A stretch of DNA of 64,000 bases from Glebionis coronaria (GCA_025667525.1 CM046878.1:400141275-400205274); one strand, 5' to 3'; positions 1 to 11,708 are shown, counted from the stretch's first letter. Notes: generated by a model not told the origin, from the sequence alone. Program-made: numbers and translations.

Positions 1-229
1 TGTGGCTTATGTAGGCTTATATAAAAATATTTCATAAAAAGACTTTTATACCCTTATTTAATAACTACTATCCTTTTTATTTTTATGTATTTTTTTGTCA
101 TTTTACCATATTAGTTATATAAGCTAAACCAAACACTTATCAAAGGCTTATAAGCTTATTATATAAAAGCCATAATTTGCTTATATAATATAAGCCTAAA
201 CCCACTCATAAGCTTAACCAAACACCCTC
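1..229. repeat. 3' part of a MITE, cut by the window edge
   Basis: This is the same sequence as the MITE at 3410-3780, starting at its position 3552. It ends in the terminal motif CCAAACACCCTC followed by TAT. It is rich in ATAAGCTTAT. It belongs to a larger duplicated block (offset 3551) that runs to about 1077. Confidence 0.8.
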
Positions 230-1077
230 TATACTTGCTTATATACTTAATTCCTTCTTATTTTACATGTGCAAATATAAAACTGTATTAATGAAATATT
301 TTATTTACTAAAACTATTAATCTTATCAAAACATTTTAAACTTAATAACTCACTAAATCAGTATCTAATGGTCTAAAATTATTACTACATTTATCGATTA
401 CACAGCAAAAAAATTAAATCTGTATTTACTTATATCAAATAATTTATACTCCTTATTCTAGAAATAGTTATACATAAATTATAATCTAACTATCTAATTA
501 CAAAAAAAATTAAAAATATTTAATAAGTAACATATTTTTAAAGATATCTCAATTCAATAATCTATTAATAAATCTATGATTCAATTTCATCATTAATAAG
601 GAACATAGATCATATTAGTTTGATTAATTCATACCTTTTTTATAACGTTTGTTGATTTTTGATCAGATATATCAGCTAGAAATGTGTTCCGATCTAGATT
701 TCTTGTGTAACGTTTTCAGTGTGTGTATGGAAAGTGAATTAACTTTTTTTTTGGTAAATGTTTGTTTTTTATTGTGACGGAGATAATAGACCATATTTTT
801 TGGGTTTATGTTATTTAAGTTCAAACTTTAGGCCCAAACTTTAATTACTGGATATTTCAAAATGACATTCAGACCCAATCTTGTCTTTTTAGTGAAACAA
901 TTTTTCACTAATGGCCTAGTATACCTAGTTGTTATGGTTATTAATCTATCCATATTTTTCTAAATAAATATATAAATTGGTGATTAATCTAATTAACGAT
1001 TTCATAAAATAAAACAGAGAATGAAATAGTTAAAAACAATATCATTTTATTTTTGTAACAATTTTCACATGTGAAAC
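1..1077. repeat. Copy 1 of a 1.08 kb direct repeat (offset 3551)
   Basis: The block is nearly identical to 3552-4628, with scattered single-base differences. It contains the end of a MITE and about 850 bp of AT-rich sequence without coding capacity. Similarity stops directly after the palindrome TTTTCACATGTGAAA in both copies. The left limit of copy 1 lies outside the window. Confidence 0.9.
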
Positions 1078-1279
1078 TTGAATGTCAGATTTAGATGCAT
1101 CTTCTCGATTTTTCCTCGCACTTCTCTTTAACCTTCTAACTGGAACATGCTCCTTAAGAATATCTTTATTTTTATTTTTTCATCATTATTTTCTGCATCA
1201 TCATTTTCTGCATCATCATTTGGTTTTCTAAATTGTTAGATACTCCATATGTTTTAATTGTATTGATTTATAATTTCAA

Positions 1280-1902
1280 TCAAATATATATAAAATAATT
1301 TTGAGAATTTCTCTTACCTTTTTCTGTTGAATATGCAGTTGTATTATTTTTTGCAATTGCAGAACTTGATGCATCCTTTGACGTTTTTGCAGAATTCTGA
1401 ATCTGATTAGCTTCATTATTAGATTCATTATAATCATCATTCACATCGTCATCGGCATGATCATAATCATCATTCACATTCTTGTCATTACCATCTTTTT
1501 CAATGTGTGAAACAAAAGCATCTTGACTCATTTGTAAATTCCTTGCACTCCTTCTAAGATTTTTACCAAGAACATGCTTCTTATTAGCCTCATTAGTTAT
1601 TTGTTCTTCATTATCTGCAATATTATTTTTATTTTTAGATTATGATGTTTAAAACATTATATCATAAGCATTATATTAGAAGTAGTCACAGAATGAGATG
1701 TTTTAAAAGTATCAACAGTTGTGTAACCTTCATTCACTGCATTAGAAGCGTTCACTGCATTACCATCGTTCACAGAACCATCATTCTTCTTAGCATTACG
1801 CCTTCTCTTATACACAACTTTACTTTTTTCTATTTTTTTCTCTACCTCGCTTCTTGGCATTCTCATCCGCACATCCCTTTTTATTTTGAAATTCTGAATC
1901 AA
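1280..1902 (-). pseudogene. Low-complexity acidic exon remnants, downstream part of the minus-strand ULP1-like paralog
   Basis: Two short minus-strand open stretches (1902-1657 and 1531-1280) encode Asn/Asp-rich and Lys/Arg-rich low-complexity sequence. They lie downstream, in the sense of transcription, of the recognisable paralog exons at 3227-1976. I do not recognise a domain. The plus-strand paralog also has a repetitive acidic segment at this position (13.5-14.0 kb), so these may be its divergent counterpart. The assignment rests on position only. Confidence 0.35.
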
Positions 1903-1975
1903 TGTCTGAAATCATATAAAATTTATTATATTAAAAATAATATATAATTAAAATAGTTTTATTGTGTCATGATTT

Positions 1976-3227
1976 CTAACCTGTGTCTTTTGGAGATTCA
2001 TGACAAACATTATCAGCATCATTTCCTTCAAAATTTGTTACATTCAAATTAATGGAATGTTCTGCATCCCCAGCTTTTTTTTGATGAAACATACCATTAA
2101 AAATTTCTTCAAACTCCTTTAGCTTGTTATCATCAGGAAACATTGAGATTGACTTAGTTATCAATTCCTTCAACTTCTTCTTTTCATCATCTAGAATGAA
2201 TAGCCTTGCTCCTATGTTGTCTTTCATATACTGCAGCTATTTTAAAAAAACAAAAAAAAAATTAGAATTATAATTCATAAATATCAAATGAATAAATAAT
2301 TTTAATATAGTTTCATTATTTTAAAACAAGAGACTAACATCTTTATCATATTGTTGTTCTTTGAATGATTGATCATCAATAGGAAGCAATGCAAGATTTC
2401 CAAATCCACCATTTTCCAAATCAAACTCCTCTCTGTCTTTTATAAGATAAGATGTCAAGGTTGACACTGCAGGTTTTGACCGCACCACATATACTTCATC
2501 ACATTTTGTGGAATGCAAGTATATAAGCTATCAAAGAAACATTTGATAAATATAATTAATCATATAATTCATCACTTTTTTTGCAATAACTAAATTGATT
2601 TATATAAACTTGATCATACCATGAGTAGGGTAACAGATCCACAATAATAATTTTTTGGCTTCTTTGTTTCTTTCAGACATTTCCACACAAAAGTGCTCCA
2701 ATCAAGTTTCTTTATGTCAGTATCTTCACTTATGAAAATTAGTATATCTAAATTCGACCCTCCATCTTCTTTAGAGGCACACATAACGTTGAAAAATACA
2801 ACTAGGAAATTCAGCTTAAATATGATTTCGGATTCATCAGATTTTTATATCATTTCAGATACTCTTTTTGATGTAACATTTGTTTTGAATTGATCTCCCC
2901 ATCTTTTCTTGAGCTCATCATTCTGTACTGTATCAACAACATTTCCACCTAAAGGTATTCCTAGAACTTCTTTGACCAATTCAAGAGTTACTTTAATTGA
3001 ACCATTTCTCAACCTAATTTCCATTGTAGATTGTTGAAATTCTGTATAATATACTGAGATAATGTCGAAGAAATGTAATGGATATTCATATCGATGAGAT
3101 ACCCAAATCCCATACTAACTAAAGATTTTTTTTGAGAGTTACTAAAAAACCTTAGAGAATCATATAGCGGATGTGGAGACGATCTTGTCCGTACAGACTT
3201 CATGTATAAAACTGCACAATTGTACAA
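1976..3227 (-). pseudogene. Degraded ULP1-type transposon gene, N-terminal half (paralog of 11.75-13.4 kb)
   Basis: Reading the minus strand from 3227, translated pieces match the plus-strand gene exon by exon. An RTR-SP...MGFG block corresponds to RTRASP...IGFG. A VLGIPLGG block matches VLGVPLGK, and KLNFLVV matches KLNFLVLV. An exon at about 2530-2320 contains STKC and ENGGFGNL, matching the plus-strand SNGGFGLL exon. A Lys/Glu-rich exon at 2227-1976 matches the plus-strand exon at 13,260. The first exon changes frame near 3010 and has an in-frame TAA after SEMI. It ends TTACTCATG before a GT donor, phase 0, which helps define the equivalent splice in the plus-strand copy. No peptidase domain is left in this copy. 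Confidence 0.7.
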
Positions 3228-3409
3228 ACAATTAGTTTTTTCCGAAATTATATTTATTGAAATTGAAACTATATTTCAACTAATTGATTATTTAGAACCA
3301 AAGAAATTAACATAATATTAAACATTTTTTAATTTTGCTTATTATGATTGAAGCATTTATTTAAAAGTATCAAAAGAAATTCTCATTTTAAAGATAGTTA
3401 GTTGAATAT

Positions 3410-3780
3410 GGGGGTGTTTGTTTTAGCTTATATAGTGGGCTTATAAGCTTATTAGCTTATATAAGCTTATAAGCCAAAACCAAGTGTTTGGTTAAGCTTA
3501 TATAAGTGGGCTTATAAGCTTATATAAGTAGGTTTTGGTAAGCCAAAAATTTGTGGCTTATGTAGGCTTATATAAAAATATTTCATAAAAAGACTTTTAT
3601 ACCCTTATTTAATAACTACTATCCTTTTTATTTTTATGTATTTTTTTGTCATTTTACCATATTAGTTATATAAGCTAAACCAAACACTTATCAAAGGCTT
3701 ATAAGCTTATTATATAAAAGCCATAATTTGCTTATATAATATAAGCCTAAACCTACTCATAAGCTTAACCAAACACCCTC
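3410..3780. mobile_element. MITE, 371 bp, with GGGTGTTTG-type terminal inverted repeats
   Basis: The left end GGGGGTGTTTG and the right end CAAACACCCTC are inverted. The interior is made of ATAAGCTTAT-rich palindromic sequence and has no coding capacity. A TAT trinucleotide lies directly outside each end (3407-3409 and 3781-3783) and may be a 3-bp target duplication. PIF/Harbinger elements duplicate three bases, usually TWA, so TAT is only approximately right. A hAT origin is less likely because I see no 8-bp duplication. Confidence 0.75.
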
Positions 3781-4628
3781 TATACTTGCTTATATACTTA
3801 ATTCCTTCTTATTTCACATGTGCAAATATAAAACTGTATTAATGAAATATTTTATTTACTAAAACTATTAATCTTATCAAAACATTTTAAACTTAATAAC
3901 TCACTAAATCAGTATTTAATGGTCTAAAATTATTACTACATTTATCGATTACACAACAAAAAAATTTAAATCTGTATTTACTTATATCAAATAATTTATA
4001 CTCCTTATTCTAGAAATAGTTATACATAAATTATAATCTAACTATCTAATTACAAAAAAAATTAAAAATATTTAATAAGTAACATATTTTTAAAGATATC
4101 TCAATTCAATAATCTATTAATAAATCTATGATTCAATTTAATCATTAATAAGGAACATAGATCATATTAGTTTGATTAATGCATACCTTTTTTATAACGT
4201 TTGTTGATTTTTGATCAGATATATTAGCTAGAAATGTGTTCCGATCTAGATTTCTTGTGTAACGTTTTCAGTGTGTGTATGGAAAGTGAATTAACTTTTT
4301 TTTGGTAAATGTTTGTTTTTTATTGTGATGGAGATAATAGACCAAATTTTTTGGGTTTATGTTATTTAAGTTCAAACTTTAGGCCCAAACTTTAATTACT
4401 GGATATTTCAAAATGACATTCAGACCCAATCTTGTCTTTTTAGTGAAACAATTTTTCACTAATGGCCTAGTCTACCTAGTTGTTATGGTTATTAATCTAA
4501 CCATATTTTTCTAAATAAATATATAAATTAGTGATTAATCTAATTAATGATTTCATAAAATAAAACAGAGAATGAAATAGTTAAAAACAATATCATTTAA
4601 TTTTTGTAATAATTTTCACATGTGAAAA
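3552..4628. repeat. Copy 2 of the 1.08 kb direct repeat
   Basis: This block corresponds to 1-1077 at an offset of 3551. It starts inside the MITE (only because copy 1 is cut by the window) and ends at the palindrome at 4617-4624. After it the two copies diverge completely. It is AT-rich and noncoding. Confidence 0.9.
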
Positions 4629-5068
4629 ATTATAAATCTTTAATATTTTTCTATATAATATTTTTTCACATGTGAAAAAATTTAAATGCTAAAACAACTA
4701 TTACCTAGTTGGATGACAGAAGAACAAATTTATAAAGAAGTTATAATTCTTTATATTAAATTCACGAACTACGAAATATTATAATATTTAATTCGTACTT
4801 TCACATGTGAACAGTTAAAATCTTCATATTTTATAAACTTCAAATTAAAAATATATAAAATATAATTGTGTTTTAAATATATAAATTAGGAAATAAGCAT
4901 AAGAAACAAAAATTAAAAACAATTATAAGAAATTAAATCATTCAAATATAAAGTTTTAAACAAACATATCAAATACCATAAGATTTAAACCAACATAACA
5001 AACATAAAGTTTTAAACAAACTTAACAAGCATAACAAACATAAGAAATTTAAATCAAATAAAAACAAC
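4617..5068. other. AT-rich spacer with three CACATGTG palindromes
   Basis: There is no coding capacity. Exact CACATGTG octamers lie at 4617, 4667 and 4802, each embedded in T- and A-runs that extend the palindrome. From about 4930 the sequence is a degenerate AAACAAACATAACAAGCATAA-like tract. Confidence 0.6.
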
Positions 5069-5528
5069 TTAAACAGAATCATCATGATCATCAGCAATAC
5101 CAGCACCATCATCTTCCTCATTAGCAATAACAGTATCATCATCATCTACCCCGTCAAAAGGTTCATTCTCTAAAAAGCCAACCAACCCCTTCATCTTCTC
5201 AATCTTATCAAACAGCCTCTCCTTCTTTGTTCGCATTTGAAAAACATATTTAGAATATTCAGAAGAGCTCCTTTTGCCACCCAACTCATTGATCAACTTA
5301 GATGTTGTACGAATTCGGTCTTCAACAACATAATTTTTTTTTCGTAGAAAACTGGCTACTTCATTTTCTTCTTGAATTTCTTTGTTGAAGAAAGAGTTAA
5401 AAAAATCTTCAACCTCTTTCTCACCAGTAATTTTAAAAAGTTCATCGAGAGTTGGAGTAAAAGATTTTTTTTTTCGATTCAGATTCAGTTGAAACAGATT
5501 TTCGTTTAAGAGAACTTGAAGAAGCCAT
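5069..5528 (-). pseudogene. Unknown small acidic-tailed protein, frameshifted
   Basis: A minus-strand frame starts with ATG at 5528-5526 (MASSSSLKRKS...). It runs through a Ser/Lys-rich basic head, a Phe/Glu-rich middle, a KKERLFDKIEKM segment likely to be helical, and an Asp/Glu-rich tail with a VDDDDT run, stopping at 5069. The reading frame is continuous only if one base is ignored in a run of ten T (plus strand 5465-5474), so a one-base insertion is likely. The full length would be about 152 residues. The basic head and acidic tail suggest a nuclear protein, but I recognise no family. It could also be an accessory ORF of the surrounding transposon. Confidence 0.45.
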
Positions 5529-6283
5529 TTTTATTTGTGTGAAAATGATTTTTTGCTTTGGATATGAAAACAATTTTTGCAAGTGGATGTACAAATAATG
5601 TGTCAGTTGATTTTATAGCAGAAATTATGAACGGTTATAAATGCTTAACCATGATTAAGTATGTGAAAAGGTAGCGGTTAGGTTTATGCCTTGGAAACCG
5701 TTTTTCCTTTTTCCATGGTTAAGTATGTGAAAAGGTAGCGGTTAGTATGTGACGGTTAATATTTTTCATTTCTAGTTAAAAAATTATTATAAAACTTAAA
5801 TTACTTTTTCACATGCGAAAAAATTAAAAAAGAAAAAAAAAATTATTTTAATCTTTAAAATTTAGTTAATGATATTTTGTATTATATATTATCGTCTTAA
5901 GAATATATCATTAAATTACTTAATTAAAAAACATATTTGAAATCAAGTCTTAATCTCTTTTTAACAAGTTTCAAACACATTGTAATTTATATTTTTCACA
6001 TGTGCACATTTTAATAAAAAAATATATTTTCAATAATGATTACAAACTGTTATTTCAAATAGTAAAGGGCAACCAGATAGTGACCAAACTGCAACCAAGT
6101 TAAACGAAAGGACAACCATAGTAACTTATAATAATGTAAATAATCTTTAAATCAATTAAAATAGTATTATGAAAATAAAAAATTTAATTATATTAAGAGA
6201 AGATGAATAGAAGTGGAAGATCAAAAGGTTATTTTAAAAAAATATGTCATAGTTAACAAGAAACTTGAGTGTCCAGAATTATC
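5529..6283. other. Spacer with a 33-bp direct repeat and two palindrome copies
   Basis: There is no gene here. A 33-bp sequence beginning CCATGRTTAAGTATGTGAAA occurs at 5649-5681 and again at 5713-5745. A diverged palindrome (CACATGCG) lies near 5806 and an exact one at 5997-6004, about 390 bp upstream of the F-box start codon. Confidence 0.6.
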
Positions 6284-6290
6284 TATAAAT
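6284..6290 (+). promoter_or_regulatory. TATA box of the F-box gene
   Basis: TATAAAT lies 108 bp upstream of the ATG at 6398. The stretch between them is rich in CTCACAATCTCC-type pyrimidine motifs, typical of a plant 5' leader. This is inferred from position and sequence only. Confidence 0.45.
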
Positions 6291-6397
6291 AATCTATTTC
6301 AAAGCTCACAAACTTAAAAACTCATAATCTCACAATCTCCCAATCTCCTAATAACACAAACTCATTCTCAACAATGAATAACCAAAAATAAAAAACA

Positions 6398-7549
6398 ATG
6401 AACAACTCAATTCCAGCTCTTATCTATGACATAAGATACAAAATTTTGATTTGTCTTCCAGTTGAATGCTTGTTAATGTTCAAGTTTGTATGCAAAGAAT
6501 GGTTGTTAGTGATATCTGACAAAGATTTCATTAAACAGCATGTTGAAAAGGCAAAATACAAGCATGCTATTATTAGAAATCTTGAAGGTGTATACACTAT
6601 TGTTCTTGATGATTCTATGTTGTTTAAGATGGATTAAAAGATGGAAATCAGGCATAATTCATTTTATGCTGATGACTATCTCAGGGTGGTGGGTTCATGT
6701 AACAGATTGGTCTGTATTTTAAATGATTCAGGTCTTTATATTTTAAACCCATGTACACATAAATGTAGAAAGGTACATGGTTGTTTTCAATGTGACCATA
6801 CTTATCAAGTAAGGATTGGTTTTGGTTATGCCACAAATTATGATTATAAAGTTGTTTGTATAAATGCAAAAACTAATAAAGCTACCATTTACTCTTTAAA
6901 TAATGGATATTGGAAGGATATAGAAAAAGATTTTCCATCTGATTATGATTTCAAAAATGATGGTTTTTATTTTAAGGGTTCTGTTTATTGGTTAGTTGGA
7001 TCTGTTAATATTCCAAAGTCATGGAAGCTAATTTCATTTGATTTGGAAAAAGAAACCTATTCTGATATTATGCAGCCTGTTTATCTTCAACATGAGAAAA
7101 CTTTGGAATTTGGTCTTTTGGGGGAATGGTTGTGCATAATATCCAACTATGATAAAGAAAGTTTCGCAGATATATGGATTCTTAAAGACTGTTGGACAAA
7201 GCTGACTACCATAACATATCCTGGTCAGGAGCCAAATCGCAATGCTACATCAAGGTATAAAATCATTTTTCCATATTTAATAAAACTAATTATTAAAAAT
7301 TAGATTTCATACTTAGTCTTTAAATCTTATATTGTTTTTTTCTCTATTTTATACAGTGACTGGGCAAGATTCTGTGATCCTCTATGGATTTCAGCTGATG
7401 GAAAACTTCTTTTGAAGTTTGGGTATAGTCTTGTGTCCTATGATTCCGTTAAAAACAATCTCGAAATATTTGATGAACCTTCAAAATGCCCGACAGTATT
7501 AATCTTTGCTGAAAGTTTAGTTTCTACATTTGGGAATGGGCTGCATTAA
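6398..7549 (+). pseudogene. F-box protein gene (FBA type), two exons, one in-frame stop
   Basis: F-box proteins recruit substrates to SCF ubiquitin ligases through SKP1. Exon 1 (6398-7254) begins with an F-box (about residues 5-50: IPALIYDIRYKILICLPVEC, then FVCKEW). It continues into an F-box-associated domain: GSCNRLVCI, LYILNPCTHK, GFGYATNYDYKVV. A GT-AG intron (7255-7356) joins in phase to exon 2 (7357-7549), which carries the DPLWISADGKLLLK block and ends TAA. The total is about 349 codons, normal for the family. Codon 80 is TAA (6635-6637). The frame is open on both sides, so a single substitution explains the break. Translation could restart at ATG 6641, but the product would lack the F-box. 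Palindromes flank the gene on both sides. Confidence 0.85.
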
Positions 7550-7691
7550 AAATTTAGGACATGAATGAAGAATCGAAGGCTATGATTTTGTGTTTTGTGC
7601 TGGTGTCTTGTATTATGTTTTGCTAAACATTATATATCCATGTATTATGTTTTGCTATATAATATATTTTGTTTTGGTTCTATATTAAGGA

Positions 7692-7697
7692 AATAAA
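7692..7697 (+). terminator. Candidate poly(A) signal of the F-box gene
   Basis: AATAAA lies 143 bp after the stop codon, preceded by T-rich and TGTATTATGTTTTGCTA repeats that resemble plant far-upstream elements. An exact CACATGTG palindrome follows at 7745. Confidence 0.4.
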
Positions 7698-7890
7698 ATT
7701 TTATGTCTATTTTTAATTTTTAGTGTTATAGTTTTACAATTTTTCACATGTGAAAATATATTATTCTGTTTAAAAATTGGGTAATTTGGAATCAAAAATA
7801 GCCGTTAGGTAACTCATAAACAACACAATATATCATAATATTGTGTTTATACTGTCTTATTGTATATAACTCTTTAATTGCAATCCTTGA

Positions 7891-8412
7891 TTGAATCATT
7901 TTCATTTTTATTATCTTCTGCAATTACAGTATTTTTATTATCTTCTACAAATGCAGTATTCTTATTATCTTCTACAATTGTAGTATTATCTTTTGCATGG
8001 TGTTTCTAGTTTTACGAAAGTACACATTCAAATAGCAAAATACATACACTATAATTAGAATTCATTGAGCTTGAATAAACTAAATAAAATTACAAGCAAT
8101 GACATAAACCTATCAGTCTACACATGCCTAAGACACAACTACTAACATAAGTTATTAATCTTCATTGAATCATTTTCATTTTTATTATCTTCTGCAATTG
8201 CAGTATTTTAATTATCTTCTGCAACTGCAGTATTATCTTTTGCATGGTGTTTCTAGTTTTACGAAAGTACACATTCAAATAGCAAAATACATACACTATA
8301 ATTAGAATTCATTGAGCTTGTATAAACTAAATAAAATTACAAGCAATGACATAAACCTATCAGTCTACACATACCTAAGACACAACTACTAACATAAGTT
8401 ATTAATCTAGGT
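7891..8412. repeat. Tandem duplication, units of 274 and 248 bp, with 27-bp subrepeats
   Basis: 7891-8164 and 8165-8412 are near-identical. The difference in length equals one 27-bp subunit of the type TTATTATCTTCTGCAATTGC: the first copy has three and the second two. On the minus strand the subunit reads as degenerate AxAEDN-type coding repeat, so the block may be part of an eroded minus-strand gene. Confidence 0.8.
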
Positions 8413-9900
8413 TCTGCAATAAAAGGACTGCTATCATCATCATTATCTTTAAACATTCTTTGTTTCAGTCTTAAGGATATAGTCCCAAGTTTTCCAGTTT
8501 GTTATACCTAGAACAGTACATTTGATACAAACAGGGCTTAAACCAATTTTTTGGGCTTCCTTTCCAATCAAACAAACATATTTTCCTTTAATTTCTTTAC
8601 AACTGGATTACTTTATTCTCCTACAGCCTTTTCCTTATGACTTGAATCTGCTTGTGATGTAGGCCTTGTATAAGAAAATGACTCTTTAGTATTAGTACTT
8701 ATGTCATGACTGCTAGTATCATTGTCATCAGATTAGTTTTTTTATTAGCCATAAGTTCATTCATATCATCATCACTCCTAGTATCATTAGTAACAATTAT
8801 ACCTAATCAAAATTTATTGTTAATATACCAATTAAATCAAACAAAACATAATAAAAAACGAAAAAAATTCTATTCAATAAAGAAACGGATTCATTTGCAC
8901 TTATACATAATCAAGCAGATTCTTAAACCGAATGTATATAAGTCAATTTTATAGAAATCCAAAAACTTATAGAAAGAATCCCAATAATATTCGACTAATA
9001 ACTTTGAAAATAAAGAATTGCACATACGAATTTACCTTTTGACTATGTGAACGCTTGTTTTTTAGCTGTATTTTTATTGTGCTATATTTAGGGTTCTAAC
9101 GATTTTGGGGGAAAATGAACGCTTTATATAAAAATGGTTATAAAAGTTTGTTTACAGTACTAGGATGTTGGTTTAATGTTGGTGGACTAGTTCTGTAAAT
9201 CCAAAAATAGTACCAATTACTTGGTCCCCTTATTTGGGCCATACATTTATTTTTTAGGCCCACAATTTTAGTTTTTTTTAAAAGTACAATTTTGTTTTTT
9301 AATAGAAATTTACTAATATATAACTGTAGATTTTGAATTTATTTTCTTTGTTTGATTGAATTCATGAAGTAATAAAAATAAAAATATAACAAAGTAATTA
9401 AATAGTATTTATTTAATTTTTGTAATATTGTTTTCACATGTGAAAATATAGTTGAATAATATTTTTCTCTAGTATTTTTAATGATTTATTTTTTATTTTC
9501 AAATATTCCAAAAGTTATTAATGAATCTTATTTTAATCTTTTTGATATGATTGTAACATCGCTATAAAATAAAACAAAGTCATTTTTATTAATATTTTAA
9601 TTTTTTTCACATGTGAAAAACATAGTAGAATAATATTTTTTTGTCTAGTATGTTTAATATATTAATTTATTTTTATATTTTTCTTTAATATCAATTGACT
9701 TACCTTTTTTTCAAGTATTTTTATATAAAAAGAGTCTACTTAAAATAAAAAAGTAATTACATTAATAAAAAAATAGCAAATTCCAAATTATTTTTAGAAC
9801 GATAATGGTTAATGGTTACTTTTATCAAATCTTTTCAATTAAAGGTATGAATCTATATTATATAGCCAAAGAAGAGTAATTGAACAATGATCTTTTTATA
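8413..9900. other. Spacer with eroded minus-strand coding traces and two palindromes
   Basis: Between 8413 and about 8760 the minus strand has short open blocks (a Ser/Thr-rich stretch with SYTRPTSQADSSHKEK, then KENMFV and KKLV), separated by stops, that I cannot assign. From 9060 the DNA is noncoding and AT-rich. Exact CACATGTG copies lie at 9435 and 9608. Confidence 0.4.
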
Positions 9901-10035
9901 AGCCTAAGCCTACAATAGCTTCACCCTCAAACAAACATACCCTAAGTTATTTCGATTTTGTCGACAAGTTACATAAATCCAAGAACTAGTAGCCCATTAG
10001 ATAGAAAGGTAATTGGCTCAAACAATTGTTATCCT

Positions 10036-10155
10036 TTTAACCAAGGTTCTAAATAGCGTAAGGCGTAGTGTGGTGGCAAGGCCAAGCCTCAAGCTTTTGC
10101 GGCTAAGCTTAAGGTTTTGTGTTTTTTAAGGCATGACTTAAGGCGGCACAAATAC
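10036..10155. repeat. AAGGCG-type repeat fragment
   Basis: The GC-richer tract GCGTAAGGCGTAG...TTAAGGCGGCACAAATACG resembles the common plant repeat in which AAGGC and its complement alternate. It is cut on the right by the MITE at 10,157. Confidence 0.4.
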
Positions 10156-10156
10156 G

Positions 10157-10436
10157 GGTGGAAACAATCCGAGTCGAGCTCGAGCTCGCCAGGGCTCGAG
10201 CTCGGCTCGTTTAAGTTTACAAAGCTCGAGCTCGAGCTTGCCTCGTTTCGAGTCTTATCATTGAGGCTCGCGAGCCCAAACGAGCTTTGTACGTAAAGCT
10301 CGGGCTCAAGCTCGTTTAATAAACGAGCTGCAGCTTAAGCTCTAGCTCGGGTTCGAGCTCCTATAGGCTCAACTCGTTTGAGCTTTTTACCGATCCGATC
10401 GTGAGCTTTTCACGAGCAGCTCAGCTCGTTTCCACC
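10157..10436. mobile_element. GAGCTC-rich MITE, 280 bp, GGTGGAAAC terminal repeats
   Basis: The ends GGTGGAAAC and GTTTCCACC are perfect 9-bp inverted repeats. The interior is built from CTCGAGCTCG and AGCTCGTTTA-like palindromic blocks and is much GC-richer than its surroundings. It has no coding capacity. I find no convincing target duplication, so the superfamily is undecided. Confidence 0.7.
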
Positions 10437-11480
10437 TCACCAACCACTTTTTGATTTTTAACTTTTATTTTAAACATATTACTCCTTTTTTTATTCTTCC
10501 TCTGTACTTATCACATCTCACAAACCACTTTTTCATTCTCTCTTTTTAATTTGATTTATTTTAGATCTGCTATTATCTTTGATATAGAATCACCTATCGA
10601 CTTAGGTAACAACTATTTTTCCGTTTTACTTCTAATAAATATATTTTGATTCTTGTATAGTAATTTATATATATTATTTCTTATAGGAAGTTCAGATTCT
10701 GATCGAAGGATGAACAAATATAATTTTAGAAAGAGGATTCAAAAAGAATCCTATAACAGGTAATTTTTATGTATTTAATTATTTTATATATGTTTTTGTC
10801 AGTTATTTTTAGGCCAGATTTATATTCCAATTTATATTTAATATCAAGTTGTTTATATTTTTACGGATTTAATTTTGTTTTAAACTTGTTAAAATTGAAG
10901 ATTAATTATACTTTTGTGTTAATAATGAGTTTGTTCATATTTAAAACTAGCAGATCTATAATTTGTTGCATAACAGTAAGGCATAGATATTATCTTAGTA
11001 TTTTTTTAGAATAAGAATCTGTTGCAATATATCACGTTTCATGTATGAAGATGATACAAACAATATTTACTTTATATTAACTGAATAAAATTGTTAAAAC
11101 TTATTTCACATGTGAAAAATCTAGTTAATACTTTATTAGATTTTTTTGAATATGTCGATCATTAGACCTATTTTTCTCTGTAATATAATTAAAATAATTA
11201 AACCTCTTTTCACAAGTAAAAATTCCTGGGGTATATTTCTTATTATTTTAATACATACGATTCTTGAATTTTTTTCTTAATATGAAGTTTTTTATATATG
11301 TTTAACCTATAATTGGATGAAATGTAAAAGGATTATATATGTTGTGTTTTTTTATATTTTTTGTATATATTTGCTTGTATATTTTGTATATAAATAAACT
11401 AATGAATTTTTATATTTTAGAACAATAATATTTTTTGCTTCCATATGTGACTAATGAATTTTATTTTATATGTATTTTAG
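10437..11480. other. Region upstream of the ULP1-like gene, possible 5' exon
   Basis: A segment at about 10,688-10,759 is bounded by AG and GT and reads SSDSDRRMNKYNFRKRIQ, so it could be an early exon, but its phase does not join to the exon at 11,481. The rest is AT-rich intron-like sequence with a palindrome at 11,107 and weaker forms (CACAAGTA, CACTTGTG) near 11,210 and 11,622. Confidence 0.35.
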
Positions 11481-11670
11481 AAATATCATCAACCAGTTCC
11501 GAAAAGAGTCTAAAGATCAACAACATGATTAAGAAGAAACGTAATCAAGGTAAATCATTAAAACTTTATTCACAAGTTAAAATTCTGTATACTTGCCTTG
11601 CAAATATATATAAAAAAGTTTTTTCACTTGTGAAAATTCTTCTATCATACTTAAAATAATTAAACCTTTT

Positions 11671-11706
<36 letters not shown>
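11671..11706. repeat. TA microsatellite
   Basis: An uninterrupted run of alternating T and A lies in the intron upstream of the large ULP1-like exon. Confidence 0.9.

Positions 11707-11708
<2 letters not shown>

Noticed and set aside
1642..1947. 101-codon plus-strand ORF
   Set aside because: Compositional artefact of T-rich DNA, opposite remnants of the minus-strand paralog.
10688..10759. First coding exon of the ULP1-like gene
   Set aside because: Open and splice-bounded, but the phase does not join the exon at 11,481, so it was left as a possibility only.
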